DNA of 64,000 nt from Sphingopyxis sp. H115 (GCF_001468465.1 NZ_LNSA01000018.1:29063-93062); one strand, 5' to 3'; counted from the stretch's first letter, positions 37,901 through 47,405 are shown. Translations and numbers: made by a program. Notes: a model not told the origin generated them from the letters alone.

Positions 37901-38646
37901 CGCCGGGGAATTACACGATCGAGGTCGCGGCCACGGGACTCGGTACCGGGTTCGACTCCGACGTTGTGCTCTCGGAGGCGGTGACCAACCTCACCGAATT
38001 CCAGGTCGACGCTGTGGCCGCAGCCAACGGCAACTTGCTGGCGAACGATATCACGGGAACATTGTTCAATGCCATCCTTGTCGATAGCGGGAGCGGGTTC
38101 GCCGAGATCGGCGATACGCCAGTGACGCTTACCGGGAATCACGGAACGCTCACTGTCGACGAGGCCGGAAATTATCACTATGAGCCCGATCCGGCGCTCG
38201 CATATTCGGCAGGCGACCTGACCGACAGCTTTACCTATCAGGTCCAGCATCCGAACGGTGAAACCGCCACTGCCGAGCTGACAATCGCGCTCGACACGAT
38301 CGATCCGGGCGGCGCGTTGCCGGCGATGGCGATCACGGGAGCGCCTGACGGCCTCATGATGCTTGCCAGCTTCGAGGACATGGCGCGGATAAGCGGCGAC
38401 GAAGCGGCGATGCCCGACGCACTGGCTTATGACCTGTTTGAGGGACAGGGTGATCTCGTTTCTGTTCTCGAAAACTATCTCGAGAACGAAGATTCATCCA
38501 AATCGGACAAATTTTCAGAATCGGCTCAGGAAGATGTAGATCAAATAGAAATATCGGGGATTGACCAGGGTGTCAGTGATCCACTTAGCTATCTATCTAT
38601 TAATCCGGATGACGACCTATCTGGCAACCAACATACGTTAATTTAA
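34963..38646 (+). CDS. BapA-like type I-secreted adhesin with Asp-Ala repeat stalk
   Basis: 1227 residues, no Sec signal, as expected of a type I substrate. Order: BapA prefix-like domain (about 1-145, with [18 protein letters not shown] and a Gly/Ala-rich end [20 protein letters not shown]); 97 consecutive Asp-Ala pairs (about 147-340); three 85-residue Ig-like repeats (about 347-601); two further beta-rich domains, both ending in VCBS/cadherin-like modules ([19 protein letters not shown] and [19 protein letters not shown]); an acidic C-terminus ([18 protein letters not shown]) resembling type I targeting tails. No RTX nonapeptides and no clear TAAG-type LapG cleavage site were seen. The TolC-ABC-HlyD genes follow directly and should export it. 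Likely role: cell-surface adhesion and biofilm. Confidence 0.85.
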   Translation: MPAEIFEKNSGEVQSVALDSIDLDQPSVVRLQLSREDVQSMQRQGGDLLIELRSGETIRIVDFYSATADGIGNDIVLQEPDGAMWLARPGDATQYFELTDWGELVAGSSIASDAGGAGAGVLLPALGLLGAGGIAAAAGGGGSDDTDADADADADADADADADADADADADADADADADADADADADADADADADADADADADADADADADADADADADADADADADADADADADADADADADADADADADADADADADADADADADADADADADADADADADADADADADADADADADADADADADADADADADADADADADADADADADADADADADADTDAPEAPTADVDDATGTIVTGAGEPDALVTVYGTDGVTVLGTGTVQPDGTYSVTIPAQVNGEELSVTLTDAAGNESLPTATLAPDLTAPDAPTADVDDATGTQVTGIGEPGATVTVYDIDGTSILGTGTVQPDGSYGVTIPAQTNGEDLTVTQTDTAGNESLPTAVEAPDLTAPDAPTADVDDGTGALVTGVGEPGATITVYDVDGTTVLGTGSVEPDGSYSVTIPAQTNGENLTVTQTDAAGNESDPAAVTAPDQFDAFDNLASAALDLVPVTTDVDLGTANYLVLLGLADVDLSLDVAGLQLLGIDALTFSVDDGHTLDAQFDYGGVLDIGVAADYTIVVQQLVDGNWVGVGGEGAATLLELNLLGGDLTAAESLGAGDYRAFVTFDGLVGVGVLGTLDVTGTDNDFTDIADIVAVTAEGNVIADTNAASETDLAPVGTVVASVTFDGTTTDVTADGTVVSGDHGTLVIDLDGSYVYTPNEDAANIGAADSFTYTIERPDGAQESAVLVVEIGSPDAQLSWGAPGDDASTGLAAADDSASAAVLFENTVDTVDTPLFLLSNGIIGTESDSAGFTVAADTESDATVNIAVSSVITLFPTYTVTLTDTDSGATIDTRSVTAALDLLGLVSASVTFDDLPPGNYTIEVAATGLGTGFDSDVVLSEAVTNLTEFQVDAVAAANGNLLANDITGTLFNAILVDSGSGFAEIGDTPVTLTGNHGTLTVDEAGNYHYEPDPALAYSAGDLTDSFTYQVQHPNGETATAELTIALDTIDPGGALPAMAITGAPDGLMMLASFEDMARISGDEAAMPDALAYDLFEGQGDLVSVLENYLENEDSSKSDKFSESAQEDVDQIEISGIDQGVSDPLSYLSINPDDDLSGNQHTLI
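35401..35982 (+). repeat. GAYGCN hexanucleotide tract, 97 units, coding (Asp-Ala)97
   Basis: 582 bp made only of Asp codons (GAC/GAT) alternating with Ala codons (all four), followed by one Asp-Thr and one Asp-Ala unit. The third positions vary freely, so the repeat is conserved in protein but scrambled in DNA, which lowers slippage. Confidence 0.95.
36001..36765 (+). repeat. Three tandem 255-bp Ig-like repeats in the adhesin
   Basis: Units begin at 36001, 36256 and 36511, exactly 255 bp (85 residues) apart, each opening APTADVDD and carrying GEP-x5-VY, GTG-x-V-x-PDG and GNES. They form bacterial Ig-like domains of the adhesin stalk. Confidence 0.9.
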
Positions 38647-38740
38647 GATTTTCGTCGTTGATTACACTCACGGATATGGAATCGCGTCGACCGCGAACGT
38701 CGTGCGATCCTCGAGAGGTCAATACAACGGCGGAGGATGT

Positions 38741-40063
38741 ATGCCGCAAGGCACGTCGCGCACGCAACGATCGATTCGACATTCGGCCGACATGGGAGCG
38801 TTGGGTCTCTGCGCCGCAATCCTGATGGGAGCATCACCCGCTGGCGCCGAGCCCTTGAGTTGGCCTGAAGCCGTTCGCGAAGCGGTGCGGTGGCACCCGT
38901 CGGTCACCGAAGCGGTCGCACGGGTCAACGAACGCCGGCAAGAGGTCGAGGTCGCCAAGGCGGGGTATCGGCCGCAGCTCAGTGCCAGCCTCGGTTCGGG
39001 ATATGACAATCTTGTCGACAGCGGCTGGCGGCCGCGGGCCAACCTGTCCGCGTCCCAGATGCTTTTCGACTTCGGCAAGACGAAGGCTTCGGTCGAGATC
39101 GCTGAAGCCGGCACTCGGGTCGGGCACGCTGACCTGCTGCTTGCCGTCGACAGCCTGATCCGCGATACAAGCTATGCGGTAATCGAAATTCAACGTGACC
39201 GCGCATTGCTTGAGGTGGCGCGCGACCAACTCGCGAGCATCGAGGATATCAACGAGCTCGTCCATCATCGGTACCGGCTCGGCGCAAGCACCAAGTCCGA
39301 CGCATTGCAGGCGCAGGCGCGAGTTCAGGCTGCAGACGTGTCGCGCCAGGAAATCGAAGCAGAACAGCGGCGTTGGGAAAGCAATCTTGCCTATCTGCTC
39401 GGCCGGGAGGTCGCCCCGGAGATATCGGCCGATCCGCCACCGGGATTGCACGGTGCCTGTGAACGCGGCGCGCTCGATTGGTCGCTCGTCCCGGCGGTTC
39501 TGCAGGCCCGGGCCGAGCGTGACGAAGCCTTCGCATCGCTCGAGCGGAGCCGCGCCGACAGGCTGCCGACCGTTTCTATCGGCGCCAACGGCGGTACCGA
39601 CCTGTTCGACCCCACTTCGCGGCGCGCGCAATATAGTATTGGTTTCAACGTCTCGACGCCTCTTTACAGCGGCGGTGCCCGGCGCGCGCGGGCGCGCGGG
39701 GCCGCCTATGCCTTGGGTGCCGCCGAGGCCGCCGTCGCGCGCGTACGCCATGACGTCATGCGGCAGATCGCTGAAGCGCGGCAGCAGCTCGAGAGCCTTC
39801 GCGTCGTCGTCGACACCCTCGCGGCACGGCGCGACAGCATGGACGAGACAGGGCGTCTGTACCGGTTGCAATATCTCGACATGGGGACCCGCACCCTGGT
39901 CGACCTCCTTAATGCCGAACAAGAATTGCATCAGGCGCGGTTCGATCTGGTCAATACGCGCTTCGATCTCCGTCGGCTCGAGGCCTCCTGTGTCTTTCAA
40001 ACCGGCTCAGGCCGCTTGCTCTTCGGACTGAGCGGAATGACGGTGCGGGGGATCATGTTGTGA
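38741..40063 (+). CDS. TolC-family outer-membrane channel of the type I system
   Basis: A 440-residue protein; ATG 38741 has CGGAGGA upstream, and a signal peptide follows (MGALGLCAAILMGASPAGAE). Two TolC repeats are visible: first EAVRWHPSVTEAVARVNERRQEVEVAKAGYRPQLSAS then SQMLFDFGKTKASV; second SLERSRADRLPTVSIGANG then FNVSTPLYSGGARRARARGA. The C-terminal GxRTLVDLLNAEQELHQARFDLV is typical of the family. It forms the outer-membrane tunnel for the adhesin. It lies 94 bp after the adhesin gene and its TGA overlaps the ABC gene start. Confidence 0.92.
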   Translation: MPQGTSRTQRSIRHSADMGALGLCAAILMGASPAGAEPLSWPEAVREAVRWHPSVTEAVARVNERRQEVEVAKAGYRPQLSASLGSGYDNLVDSGWRPRANLSASQMLFDFGKTKASVEIAEAGTRVGHADLLLAVDSLIRDTSYAVIEIQRDRALLEVARDQLASIEDINELVHHRYRLGASTKSDALQAQARVQAADVSRQEIEAEQRRWESNLAYLLGREVAPEISADPPPGLHGACERGALDWSLVPAVLQARAERDEAFASLERSRADRLPTVSIGANGGTDLFDPTSRRAQYSIGFNVSTPLYSGGARRARARGAAYALGAAEAAVARVRHDVMRQIAEARQQLESLRVVVDTLAARRDSMDETGRLYRLQYLDMGTRTLVDLLNAEQELHQARFDLVNTRFDLRRLEASCVFQTGSGRLLFGLSGMTVRGIML

Positions 40064-42201
40064 CGGCGGCAACCGCACCGGCGGCTGAATTTCGTGCCGA
40101 GGCCTGGGTCGAGGCGCTGCGGCTCGTGGCGCATCATTACCGGCTTCCCGGACCGGCGGAGGCGTCGAGGCGCGCCAGCCTCTGGCAGGAGGGCGAAGAT
40201 CCCGACCGCCGCCTCGCTGTTCTCGCGCGCGGTGCGGGCCTCCGCCTTCGTTTCGAGCCCGTCGATTCTGCAGGCCTCGCGCCGGGTCGCCTGCCGATGA
40301 TCGCCGAGTTCGCGGACGGGCGCCTTGCGGTGGTCGGCGCGATCGATTCCGCAGGCCGCGCGACCCTTGCGATCGATGGGCGCGAAGCGTTGACCAACGA
40401 GATGCCCGTCGAGGCGCTTTGCCAGGCCGCGGTGCGTTTCGTCGCGGTGCGACCGGTCCGCGCGCTTCGCGACGCGCGGGTCGATACCTATATCCAGCCT
40501 TTTGAAGAGCATTGGCTACGGCGCCTGATCCTGCGCGATGCGCGTGCCTATTGGCACATTCTGATCGCGTCGCTCGTGGCGAACAGCCTTGCGCTCGCGG
40601 GGGTGCTTTTCTCGATGCAGGTCTACGACCGCGTCATTCCCGCCCAATCCTTCCCGACCCTTTATATCCTGTTCGTCGGTGTGCTGCTCGCGATCGGCTT
40701 CGACTTCCTGTTTCGCCGACTGCGCATGCGGATTATCGACCTGCTTGGCAAGCGTGCCGACCTGCGCATGTCCGACCAGGTGTTCGGGCACGCGCTGCGC
40801 GTACGCAACCGCGACCGGCCCACGTCGACAGGGGCCTTCATCGCCCAGTTGCGCGATCTCGAGCAAGTCCGCGAACTGCTCACCTCGACCACGGTCGCGG
40901 CAATCGCGGACATACCCTTTTTCCTGCTTTTCCTAGTGATCTTCTGGTTCATCGCCGGACCGCTTGCCATCGTGCCGCTTGGAGCCCTGGTGCTGCTCGT
41001 GCTGCCCGGTCTGCTCGCACAGCGGCGCCTGCGCGCCTACGCGAACGAGGCGATGCGCGAGGCGTCGCTTCGCAACGCGATGCTTGTCGAGGCGGTCCAG
41101 GGACTCGAAGACATCAAGACCCTCCAGGCGGAATCGCGCTTCCAGCAGCAATGGAATCATTTCAATTCCGCGGCGGCCGAAGCGCAGCTCAAGCTTCGCG
41201 GCCTGACGAACAGCCTCACCGTATGGACGCATAATATTCAGAATGCTGTCTACGCCTCGACCATCTTCGTGGGCGCCCCGCTCGTAATGGAAGGCGAAAT
41301 CACGACCGGTGTCCTCGTCGCAGCGTCGATCCTCGGTTCTCGGATGATTGCGCCGGTCTCGCACGTCGCCCAGCTGCTCAACCGGCTCCAGCAGGCGAAG
41401 GTAGGCATCGGTAGCCTTGACCAGATCATGGCGCTTCCCGTCGACGACCCCGACGATGAGCACCGGATCCAGATTCCCGCCGTCGCAGGGAATTACCGGT
41501 TTCGTTCGGCGGTTTTTCGTTACTCGGACCCCAATTCGCCGCCGGCACTTTCGCTCGCCGACCTCGGTATCGCGGCGGGCGAGAAGATCGCCATTCTCGG
41601 CCGCAATGGCGCCGGAAAGTCGACTCTCCTTCAGGCCTGTTCAGGCCTCCTCCAGCCGATCTCCGGCGAGGTGCTGCTCGACGGCTTCGCACTTCACCAA
41701 CTCGACCCTGCCGATGTCCGCCGCGACGTGGGGCTGCTCGGGCAGGGCAGTCGGTTGTTTCACGGTACCATCCGCGACAATTTGCGGCTCGGACGACCGC
41801 AAGCGAGCGACGACGACATTATGGCGATGCTGGCAATGGTCGGGGCCGATGGCTTCATACGTCGCTCACGGGCTGGGCTCGAACAGATGGTCCTCGAGGG
41901 CGGTGTCGGTCTGTCGGGCGGGCAGGTGCAGGCGCTTCTTCTCGCGCGGTTGCTGCTTCGCGAGCCGCAGGTACTCCTTCTCGACGAACCGACCGCGTCG
42001 ATGGACGAGGCGGCCGAGCGTCTTTTCATCGAGCGCTTTGGCGACTGGAGCCGCGACCGCACCTTGCTTGTCGCAACGCACCGCATGCGCGTGCTTGAGC
42101 TTGTCGACCGTATCATCGTGATTCACGAGGGGCAGGTCGTGCTCGACGACAAGAAGACGGCGGCGCTGCAACGGATGCGGACGAAGGGCGGGGTGGCATG
42201 A
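40060..42201 (+). CDS. Type I secretion ABC transporter (permease + ATPase)
   Basis: 713 residues from GTG 40060, overlapping the TolC stop by 4 nt. An N-terminal C39-like domain (about 1-130) lacks the catalytic Cys, so it is a substrate-docking rather than a cleaving domain, as in LapB/HlyB. Six membrane helices (about 165-450). ATPase: Walker A GRNGAGKST (about 511), signature LSGGQVQALLLARLLL (about 618), Walker B VLLLDEPTASMDE, H-loop LVATHRMR. It powers export of the adhesin from the cytoplasm. Overlaps the HlyD gene by 4 nt. Confidence 0.93.
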   Translation: MTAATAPAAEFRAEAWVEALRLVAHHYRLPGPAEASRRASLWQEGEDPDRRLAVLARGAGLRLRFEPVDSAGLAPGRLPMIAEFADGRLAVVGAIDSAGRATLAIDGREALTNEMPVEALCQAAVRFVAVRPVRALRDARVDTYIQPFEEHWLRRLILRDARAYWHILIASLVANSLALAGVLFSMQVYDRVIPAQSFPTLYILFVGVLLAIGFDFLFRRLRMRIIDLLGKRADLRMSDQVFGHALRVRNRDRPTSTGAFIAQLRDLEQVRELLTSTTVAAIADIPFFLLFLVIFWFIAGPLAIVPLGALVLLVLPGLLAQRRLRAYANEAMREASLRNAMLVEAVQGLEDIKTLQAESRFQQQWNHFNSAAAEAQLKLRGLTNSLTVWTHNIQNAVYASTIFVGAPLVMEGEITTGVLVAASILGSRMIAPVSHVAQLLNRLQQAKVGIGSLDQIMALPVDDPDDEHRIQIPAVAGNYRFRSAVFRYSDPNSPPALSLADLGIAAGEKIAILGRNGAGKSTLLQACSGLLQPISGEVLLDGFALHQLDPADVRRDVGLLGQGSRLFHGTIRDNLRLGRPQASDDDIMAMLAMVGADGFIRRSRAGLEQMVLEGGVGLSGGQVQALLLARLLLREPQVLLLDEPTASMDEAAERLFIERFGDWSRDRTLLVATHRMRVLELVDRIIVIHEGQVVLDDKKTAALQRMRTKGGVA

Positions 42202-43382
42202 AGGCCGGCGCCGCCCCCGAACCCTGGCTCGCCGTGGACGGCGATGTTCAGCTCGGCACGGCGGCGAGGCTTGTCTGGTTGCTTGCCGCGCTCTTTGCCG
42301 CCGGTCTGCTCTGGGCCTGGTTCGCCGAACTCGACGAGGTGGCGACTGGAGGCGGGCGCGTCGTGCCGACATCGCGTGAGCAGGTCATCCAGTCGCTCGA
42401 AGGCGGCATCCTGTCGCGCCTGCTGGTGCGCCAGGACCAGATCGTGAAGCCGGGACAGGTCCTGGCCCAGCTCGACCCGACGCAAGCCGGATCGACCGTG
42501 GAGGAAAGTGCGGCCAAATATCGCGCTGCGCTCGCGGCATCGGCGCGGCTGCGTGCCGAGGTCAACCAGACTGCGCTCGAATTTCCCGATGCACTCGCCG
42601 ATTACGGCGACCTCAAGGCAGAGCAGCAGCGCCTATATGATGCGCGGCGCTCAAGCCTGTCATCCTCGCTCGGCCTTATCGACCAGTCGATTGCGCTCAT
42701 CCGCAAGGAACTCGCGATTGGAGAGTCGCTGATCGAAGTCGGCGCAGCCAGCAATGTCGAGGTCTTGCGGCTCAAGCGCCAGCTTGCCGAACTACAGCTC
42801 AAGAAAGCCGACCTGCGCTCGCAATATGTGGTCGACGCGCGGCAGGAGCTGGCCAAGGCAGACGAGGAGGTCAAGGCGCTCGCACCTGTGGTTCGCGGAC
42901 GGTCCGACACGCTCGAACGGCTGACGCTCCGCTCACCGGTGCGCGGCATCGTGAAAAGCATCGAAGTGTCAACGAAAGGCGGCGTGATTCCGCCGAATGG
43001 CAAGCTGATGGAAATCGTGCCGCTCGACGACCGGTTGATGATCGAAGCGCGCATGTCGCCGCGCGACATTGCGTTCATACACCCCGGGCAGCGGGCCACC
43101 GTCAAGATCACCGCCTATGACTATTCGATCTATGGGGGACTCGACGGGGTCGTTACGACGATCTCGCCCGACACGATCCGTGACGAGGTGCAGCCTGAGA
43201 TATTCTACTATCGTGTGTTCGTGCGCACAAAGTCCGACACGCTGCGCAACAAGCAGGGCAAACGTTTCCCGATCGTGCCGGGAATGATCGCGACGGTCGA
43301 TGTCCACACGGGGACGAAGACTGTCCTGCAATATCTGATGAAGCCGCTCAACCGCGCCGGGGAGGCGCTGCGCGAGCGGTGA
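42198..43382 (+). CDS. HlyD-family membrane fusion protein
   Basis: 394 residues from ATG 42198. One membrane helix (about 24-45), then the lipoyl/barrel half VIQSLEGGILSRLLVRQDQIVKPGQVLAQLD, a long coiled coil (about 100-235), the second half LRSPVRGIVKSIEVSTKGGVIPPNGKLMEIVP, and the beta-barrel end with the RTX-type MFP signature (FPIVPGMIATVDVHTGTKTVLQYLMKPL). It joins the ABC pump to the TolC channel. Coupled by 4-nt overlaps to the genes on both sides. Confidence 0.94.
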   Translation: MKAGAAPEPWLAVDGDVQLGTAARLVWLLAALFAAGLLWAWFAELDEVATGGGRVVPTSREQVIQSLEGGILSRLLVRQDQIVKPGQVLAQLDPTQAGSTVEESAAKYRAALAASARLRAEVNQTALEFPDALADYGDLKAEQQRLYDARRSSLSSSLGLIDQSIALIRKELAIGESLIEVGAASNVEVLRLKRQLAELQLKKADLRSQYVVDARQELAKADEEVKALAPVVRGRSDTLERLTLRSPVRGIVKSIEVSTKGGVIPPNGKLMEIVPLDDRLMIEARMSPRDIAFIHPGQRATVKITAYDYSIYGGLDGVVTTISPDTIRDEVQPEIFYYRVFVRTKSDTLRNKQGKRFPIVPGMIATVDVHTGTKTVLQYLMKPLNRAGEALRER

Positions 43383-46300
43383 ACTTGCCATTCGCCTCCC
43401 GGCTCGCCGAGCTGCGTGCCGCCCTTGGCGGTATCGCACCGGTGGTGACGGGCGGGGCGAAACGGGTGATTCTCTTCCTCTCCTGGACCGATGGCTCGCA
43501 TCGAGCCGAGGTCCGCACCGTCGTGGGCTGCGATGCGGACGACGCCTGGACGCGCGCGACGGCGTTGATGGACGCGGCGGGCAGGGAAGCGCGCTGGTTG
43601 CGGGCGGATTGGGTCGATGCGGTCGAACGCACCAGTTGGGGCGCTCTGCGTGCCCGGCTCGGCGACGTGAAGCGCAATTATTTCCGGCTCGGAATTTCGC
43701 TCGACGCTGGCTTCGAGCAGGCATTCCTCGAAACCGAGATCAACGCCAATGCGATGCTTTATGGCGGTCCGCGCGAGCCGGCGGCGACGGTCAACGAGCG
43801 CAATTTTCGACGCTATGCCGAACGGCGCCACGGGTTGCGGAATGTCGCGTTCGGCGATGAACGGCCGCTATGGCTGTTCACCACGCGCGGCGCCTTCTCC
43901 GGCGACGACGGCATCCATGCAATCGAGGGCAAGGGCGCGTCGAGCGGCCGGCGTACCTTGCCGCCGCTCGACGCCGAAGCGGTTGCCGGCCTGATTGAGC
44001 GGGGAAGCGCCTATCTTGCATCCCAGGTCGGGGACGACGGGCGGTTCACCTATGGCTGGCACCCCTGCTTCGATCGGCCGATCGCCGCCTATAACAGCCT
44101 TCGCCACGCGAGCACGCTCTACGCGATGATGGAGGCGTGGGAGGTCACCCGCGACCGCGTTCTCGGCACCGCGATCGAGCGCGCGCTAGCCTATCTGACG
44201 GGCGAACTGATAGCCGATCGCCCCCTCCCGGGCGGCGACGCGGCGGCCTTTCTCGTCGATGCAGGGGAGGAGGTGAAACTCGGAGGCAATGCGGTGGCGA
44301 TACTGGCGCTGGTGAAATATCGCGACCTGACCGGCGATACGCGCCACGACGCCCTGTGCGAGCGGCTCGCACGCACAATGGTCTACATGCAGAACGCGGT
44401 GAGCGGCCGCTTCGTGCATGTCCTCGACTATCCCTCGCTCGCGGTGAAGCAACCGTTTCGGACCATCTATTACGACGGCGAAGCGGCCTTCGCCCTCGTG
44501 CGCCTCTTCGGCGTTACGGGCAATATTCGCTGGCTCGAAGCCGTCGAGCGCGCCTTTCTTCACTTCGTGCGCGAGCGCCACTGGACCGCGCACGACCATT
44601 GGCTGAGCTACTGTGTCAACGAGTTGACGATCCACGACCCGTCCGAGGTCTATTTCCGCTTCGGCCTCGATAATATCCGTGGCTATCTCGAATTCGTCGC
44701 CGAACGCATCACGACCTTTCCGACGCTGCTCGAACTGATGATGGCGACCGAGCGCATGATCGCGCGCCTGCGCGGCGAACCCGCACTCGCGCATCTTCTC
44801 GACGGTTTCGACATCGCGCGCTTCTACGAGGCGCTTCATCTGCGCGCCAACTATCTGGTCAACGGTCACTTCTGGCCGGAACTTGCAATGTTCTATGCTC
44901 GCCCGGACCGGATCGCCGGCAGCTTCTTCATTCGGCATCATGGCTTTCGCATCCGGATCGACGATGTCGAGCATTATCTGTCGGGGCTCGTCGCATATCG
45001 CCGTTACCTGCTGGACTGCGAAGACGGGGGCGGTTTCGCGCACGAGAAGCCCGTCCCTGTGCGCGAGGACATTGGCTGGACCGCCGACCATCTCGTCCGG
45101 GCGACCGGAGGTGAATGGGTTCGGCCACCGTCCGACGGATGGACGGCAGCCGGCCTGTGCATCGCGCCGATGACGATGCGCAAGGGCGACATGGTCGCCG
45201 TGCGGCTCCGCGAGGGTGAGGTCGGGGTCGACGTGCGGCGGGTCGCACGATTGCCCGAGACGCCGGCTGCGCTGATTGCGGCCGGCGGGGCAGAGGCGGT
45301 ACCGGACGGTGCACCGCTGCTGCGGGTCGGCGACGTCGGCGGCGCGATTCTCGACCTCGGACGCTATGCCCGTCAGAAGCTCTCGGGGCAGGTCGTCGCG
45401 GTCACTGGAAGCGCGGGCAAGACGACCGCGGTCGCGATGCTCGCACATGCACTCGCGCCCTATGGCGACGTTGCGCAGACACGGCATAATGCCAACCTGC
45501 CGCACGGGATCGCCTGGAATCTAGCATCGATCCGCTGGGACGTGCCGCATGTCGTACTCGAACTTGCGATCGGCCGGATGGCGCGCAATGCACGGCTAGC
45601 GCGGCCGGATGTCGCGATCTTCACGAACATCCTGCCCGCGCATCTCGAATTTCATCACGACCTGGCTACCGTCGCGGCTCGGAAAAGTGCGATTTTCGGT
45701 GGCATGAAACCGGGCGGTACCGCAGTCCTCAATCGCGATATGGCTCAATGGGAACAGGTGCACATGGCCGCGACGACGCGTGGGCTTCGTATCGTTCACT
45801 ACGGCCGATCGCCCGACTGCCATTTTCGTCTCCTTGCCTATGACCCGGCGCGCGGCGAGATCCACGCGTCGATCTTCGGGGGGGAGCGACGCTTCCGGCT
45901 GGGCGCTGCGGGCGAGCATATGGCACTCAACGGCCTTGCCGTACTCGCCGCGGTCGCGGCCGCTGGCCACGATATAGAGCCGGCGATCGCCACGCTCGCC
46001 AGCTTCGTGCCCGTGGCAGGCCGGGGCGATGTCCACCGGCTCACTCTCGGCGGGCGATGCGTCACGCTGGTCGACGACAGCTACAATGCCAATCCCGGTT
46101 CGATGGCGACGGCGTTCGCCCTGCTGCGCGATATGGACACGACGGGACGCAAGATCGCGCTACTTGGCGAAATGCGCGAGCTCGGCCATGAAGCCGCCGC
46201 TTACCATGCCGCGCTCGCACCGCTTGCCGCGGCGGCCGGAATCGCACGTGTGCACGCGGTCGGCGACCTTTACGACGGCTTCTGGAAAGCGCTTTCCGCG

Positions 46301-46528
46301 GATCGGCGCGGACTGCGCGCGCGGGCGCCTGAAGATATCGAGGCCTTGCTGCTTGCCGATCTGCGCGACGGCGATGTGCTGTTGGTGAAGGGCTCGCACG
46401 GCAGCCGGGTCCACGAGCTAGCCGAAAGGTTGAGGCGTCGCGGCATCATTTCACGAGAAAGGGACCGGAACGCGCCGAAGGAGGTCGCAAGCGTGGGGGC
46501 GCCGCGATCTGCCGACGTGCAAATGTGA
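43379..46528 (+). CDS. MurF-like amide ligase fused to a large N-terminal toroid-like region
   Basis: 1049 residues from GTG 43379, overlapping the HlyD stop. Residues 1 to about 200 are unassigned. About 205-560 look like an alpha/alpha toroid (helical pairs; YNSLRHASTLYAMMEAWE at about 238; GGNAVAILALVKY; YDGEAAFALVRLF), as in some glycan-active enzymes. About 585-1030 is a complete MurF-type ligase: N-domain GWTAAGLCIAPMTMRKGDM, P-loop TGSAGKTT (676-683), HNANLPHGIAWNLASI, ELAIGRMARNARLARPDVAI, TNILPAHLEFH, DDSYNANPGSM (899-909), LLGEMRELGHEA and VKGSHGSRVHEL. Mur ligases activate a carboxylate as acyl-phosphate and add an amine. The substrate here is unknown; the housekeeping murF should be elsewhere. 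Operon context points to adhesin or surface-polymer modification. Confidence 0.82.
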   Translation: MNLPFASRLAELRAALGGIAPVVTGGAKRVILFLSWTDGSHRAEVRTVVGCDADDAWTRATALMDAAGREARWLRADWVDAVERTSWGALRARLGDVKRNYFRLGISLDAGFEQAFLETEINANAMLYGGPREPAATVNERNFRRYAERRHGLRNVAFGDERPLWLFTTRGAFSGDDGIHAIEGKGASSGRRTLPPLDAEAVAGLIERGSAYLASQVGDDGRFTYGWHPCFDRPIAAYNSLRHASTLYAMMEAWEVTRDRVLGTAIERALAYLTGELIADRPLPGGDAAAFLVDAGEEVKLGGNAVAILALVKYRDLTGDTRHDALCERLARTMVYMQNAVSGRFVHVLDYPSLAVKQPFRTIYYDGEAAFALVRLFGVTGNIRWLEAVERAFLHFVRERHWTAHDHWLSYCVNELTIHDPSEVYFRFGLDNIRGYLEFVAERITTFPTLLELMMATERMIARLRGEPALAHLLDGFDIARFYEALHLRANYLVNGHFWPELAMFYARPDRIAGSFFIRHHGFRIRIDDVEHYLSGLVAYRRYLLDCEDGGGFAHEKPVPVREDIGWTADHLVRATGGEWVRPPSDGWTAAGLCIAPMTMRKGDMVAVRLREGEVGVDVRRVARLPETPAALIAAGGAEAVPDGAPLLRVGDVGGAILDLGRYARQKLSGQVVAVTGSAGKTTAVAMLAHALAPYGDVAQTRHNANLPHGIAWNLASIRWDVPHVVLELAIGRMARNARLARPDVAIFTNILPAHLEFHHDLATVAARKSAIFGGMKPGGTAVLNRDMAQWEQVHMAATTRGLRIVHYGRSPDCHFRLLAYDPARGEIHASIFGGERRFRLGAAGEHMALNGLAVLAAVAAAGHDIEPAIATLASFVPVAGRGDVHRLTLGGRCVTLVDDSYNANPGSMATAFALLRDMDTTGRKIALLGEMRELGHEAAAYHAALAPLAAAAGIARVHAVGDLYDGFWKALSADRRGLRARAPEDIEALLLADLRDGDVLLVKGSHGSRVHELAERLRRRGIISRERDRNAPKEVASVGAPRSADVQM

Positions 46529-46539
46529 AGGAGGGGCAG

Positions 46540-46995
46540 ATGATGTACCGCCGCGACGAAACCGAGATCGACGACCCGCCCGCGCGGGTTATGCACCGAA
46601 CCCTCGACGCGCTGTCGCGTGCAGCACGACGCGAGGCGAGTGTCGCGGAACGCGGGCTCGTTGAAGGCGCGCGCCACCTGCTTCAGGCGCGCAACCGCAT
46701 GGCCGGGGTGCTGCCGAAGGGGCTGCTGCGCGATTCGGCGTGGGACATGATCCTCGAGCTGTTCATTTCCTATGAGGAAGGCGGCGTCCTGTACGTCAAG
46801 CAGCTTATCCTGAGTTCAGGGGAGTCGGCGGCGGCGGCGATCCGCCGCATCGACCGGCTCGAGGAAGCCCGGCTGATCGAGCGCTTCGCCGATCCGCTCG
46901 ACGGTCGCCGCGTCATCGTGCGGATATCCGAACGCGGGCGCGCCGCCATGCTGTCGATGCTGCAGCAGGTCTTTCCTGCAGAGGAAAGCAAGTGA
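46540..46995 (+). CDS. MarR-like winged-helix regulator at the end of the secretion operon
   Basis: 151 residues; ATG 46540 or 46543 follows a strong AAGGAGG. An in-frame GTG at 46525 overlapping the ligase stop is less likely because it would place that ribosome site inside the gene. A helical N-terminus (about 1-60) leads to a winged helix: DSAWDMILELFISYEEGG, SAAAAIRRIDRLEEARLIER (recognition region) and the wing DPLDGRRVIVRISERGRAAML. The wing strongly resembles MarR proteins. It probably controls this adhesin/secretion operon, perhaps through the AT-rich leader. Confidence 0.75.
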   Translation: MMYRRDETEIDDPPARVMHRTLDALSRAARREASVAERGLVEGARHLLQARNRMAGVLPKGLLRDSAWDMILELFISYEEGGVLYVKQLILSSGESAAAAIRRIDRLEEARLIERFADPLDGRRVIVRISERGRAAMLSMLQQVFPAEESK

Positions 46996-47002
46996 GGGAC
47001 AG

Positions 47003-47248
47003 CTAACTTCGCCGCGCCCGCATTTTGGTGCAAAGCGGCCGTGGATATAGGCAATTCCCTTTCGCCTGGATCCAGAGCATCGGCTTCGGAACAGGGCTGT
47101 TTTCGATCTTGCGATCGACAGCAAGCTGAGAGGCTGCGATCTGGTGAAGATGAAGATCGGTGATCTTGTCGCGGGCGGTGAAAAGACGAGTCAGCCGGGT
47201 CAATTTGACATTGTGTCGGATGCCCGTGCGAGCGTCCTTGCTCGACAT
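47003..47248 (-). CDS. Possible small protein of unknown function
   Basis: An 81-residue frame starting MSSKDARTGIRHNVKLTRLTRLF, basic overall, with two cysteines near the end. The reason to list it is a very good ribosome site, GGAGGTGG, 8 bp before ATG 47248 on the minus strand. No domain is recognised and composition is not clearly coding. It lies between tRNA-Lys and the secretion operon, a typical place for gene remnants. Apart from this frame, 46996-47329 shows nothing definite. Confidence 0.35.
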   Translation of the reverse strand: MSSKDARTGIRHNVKLTRLTRLFTARDKITDLHLHQIAASQLAVDRKIENSPVPKPMLWIQAKGNCLYPRPLCTKMRARRS

Positions 47249-47329
47249 TGGTGCCACCTCCGAATTCCCGCACTGGCAGAGAATCGTCTCAAGACCGTAG
47301 ATGGATAAGTTTTTGAAAATATATAAAAA

Positions 47330-47405
<76 letters not shown>

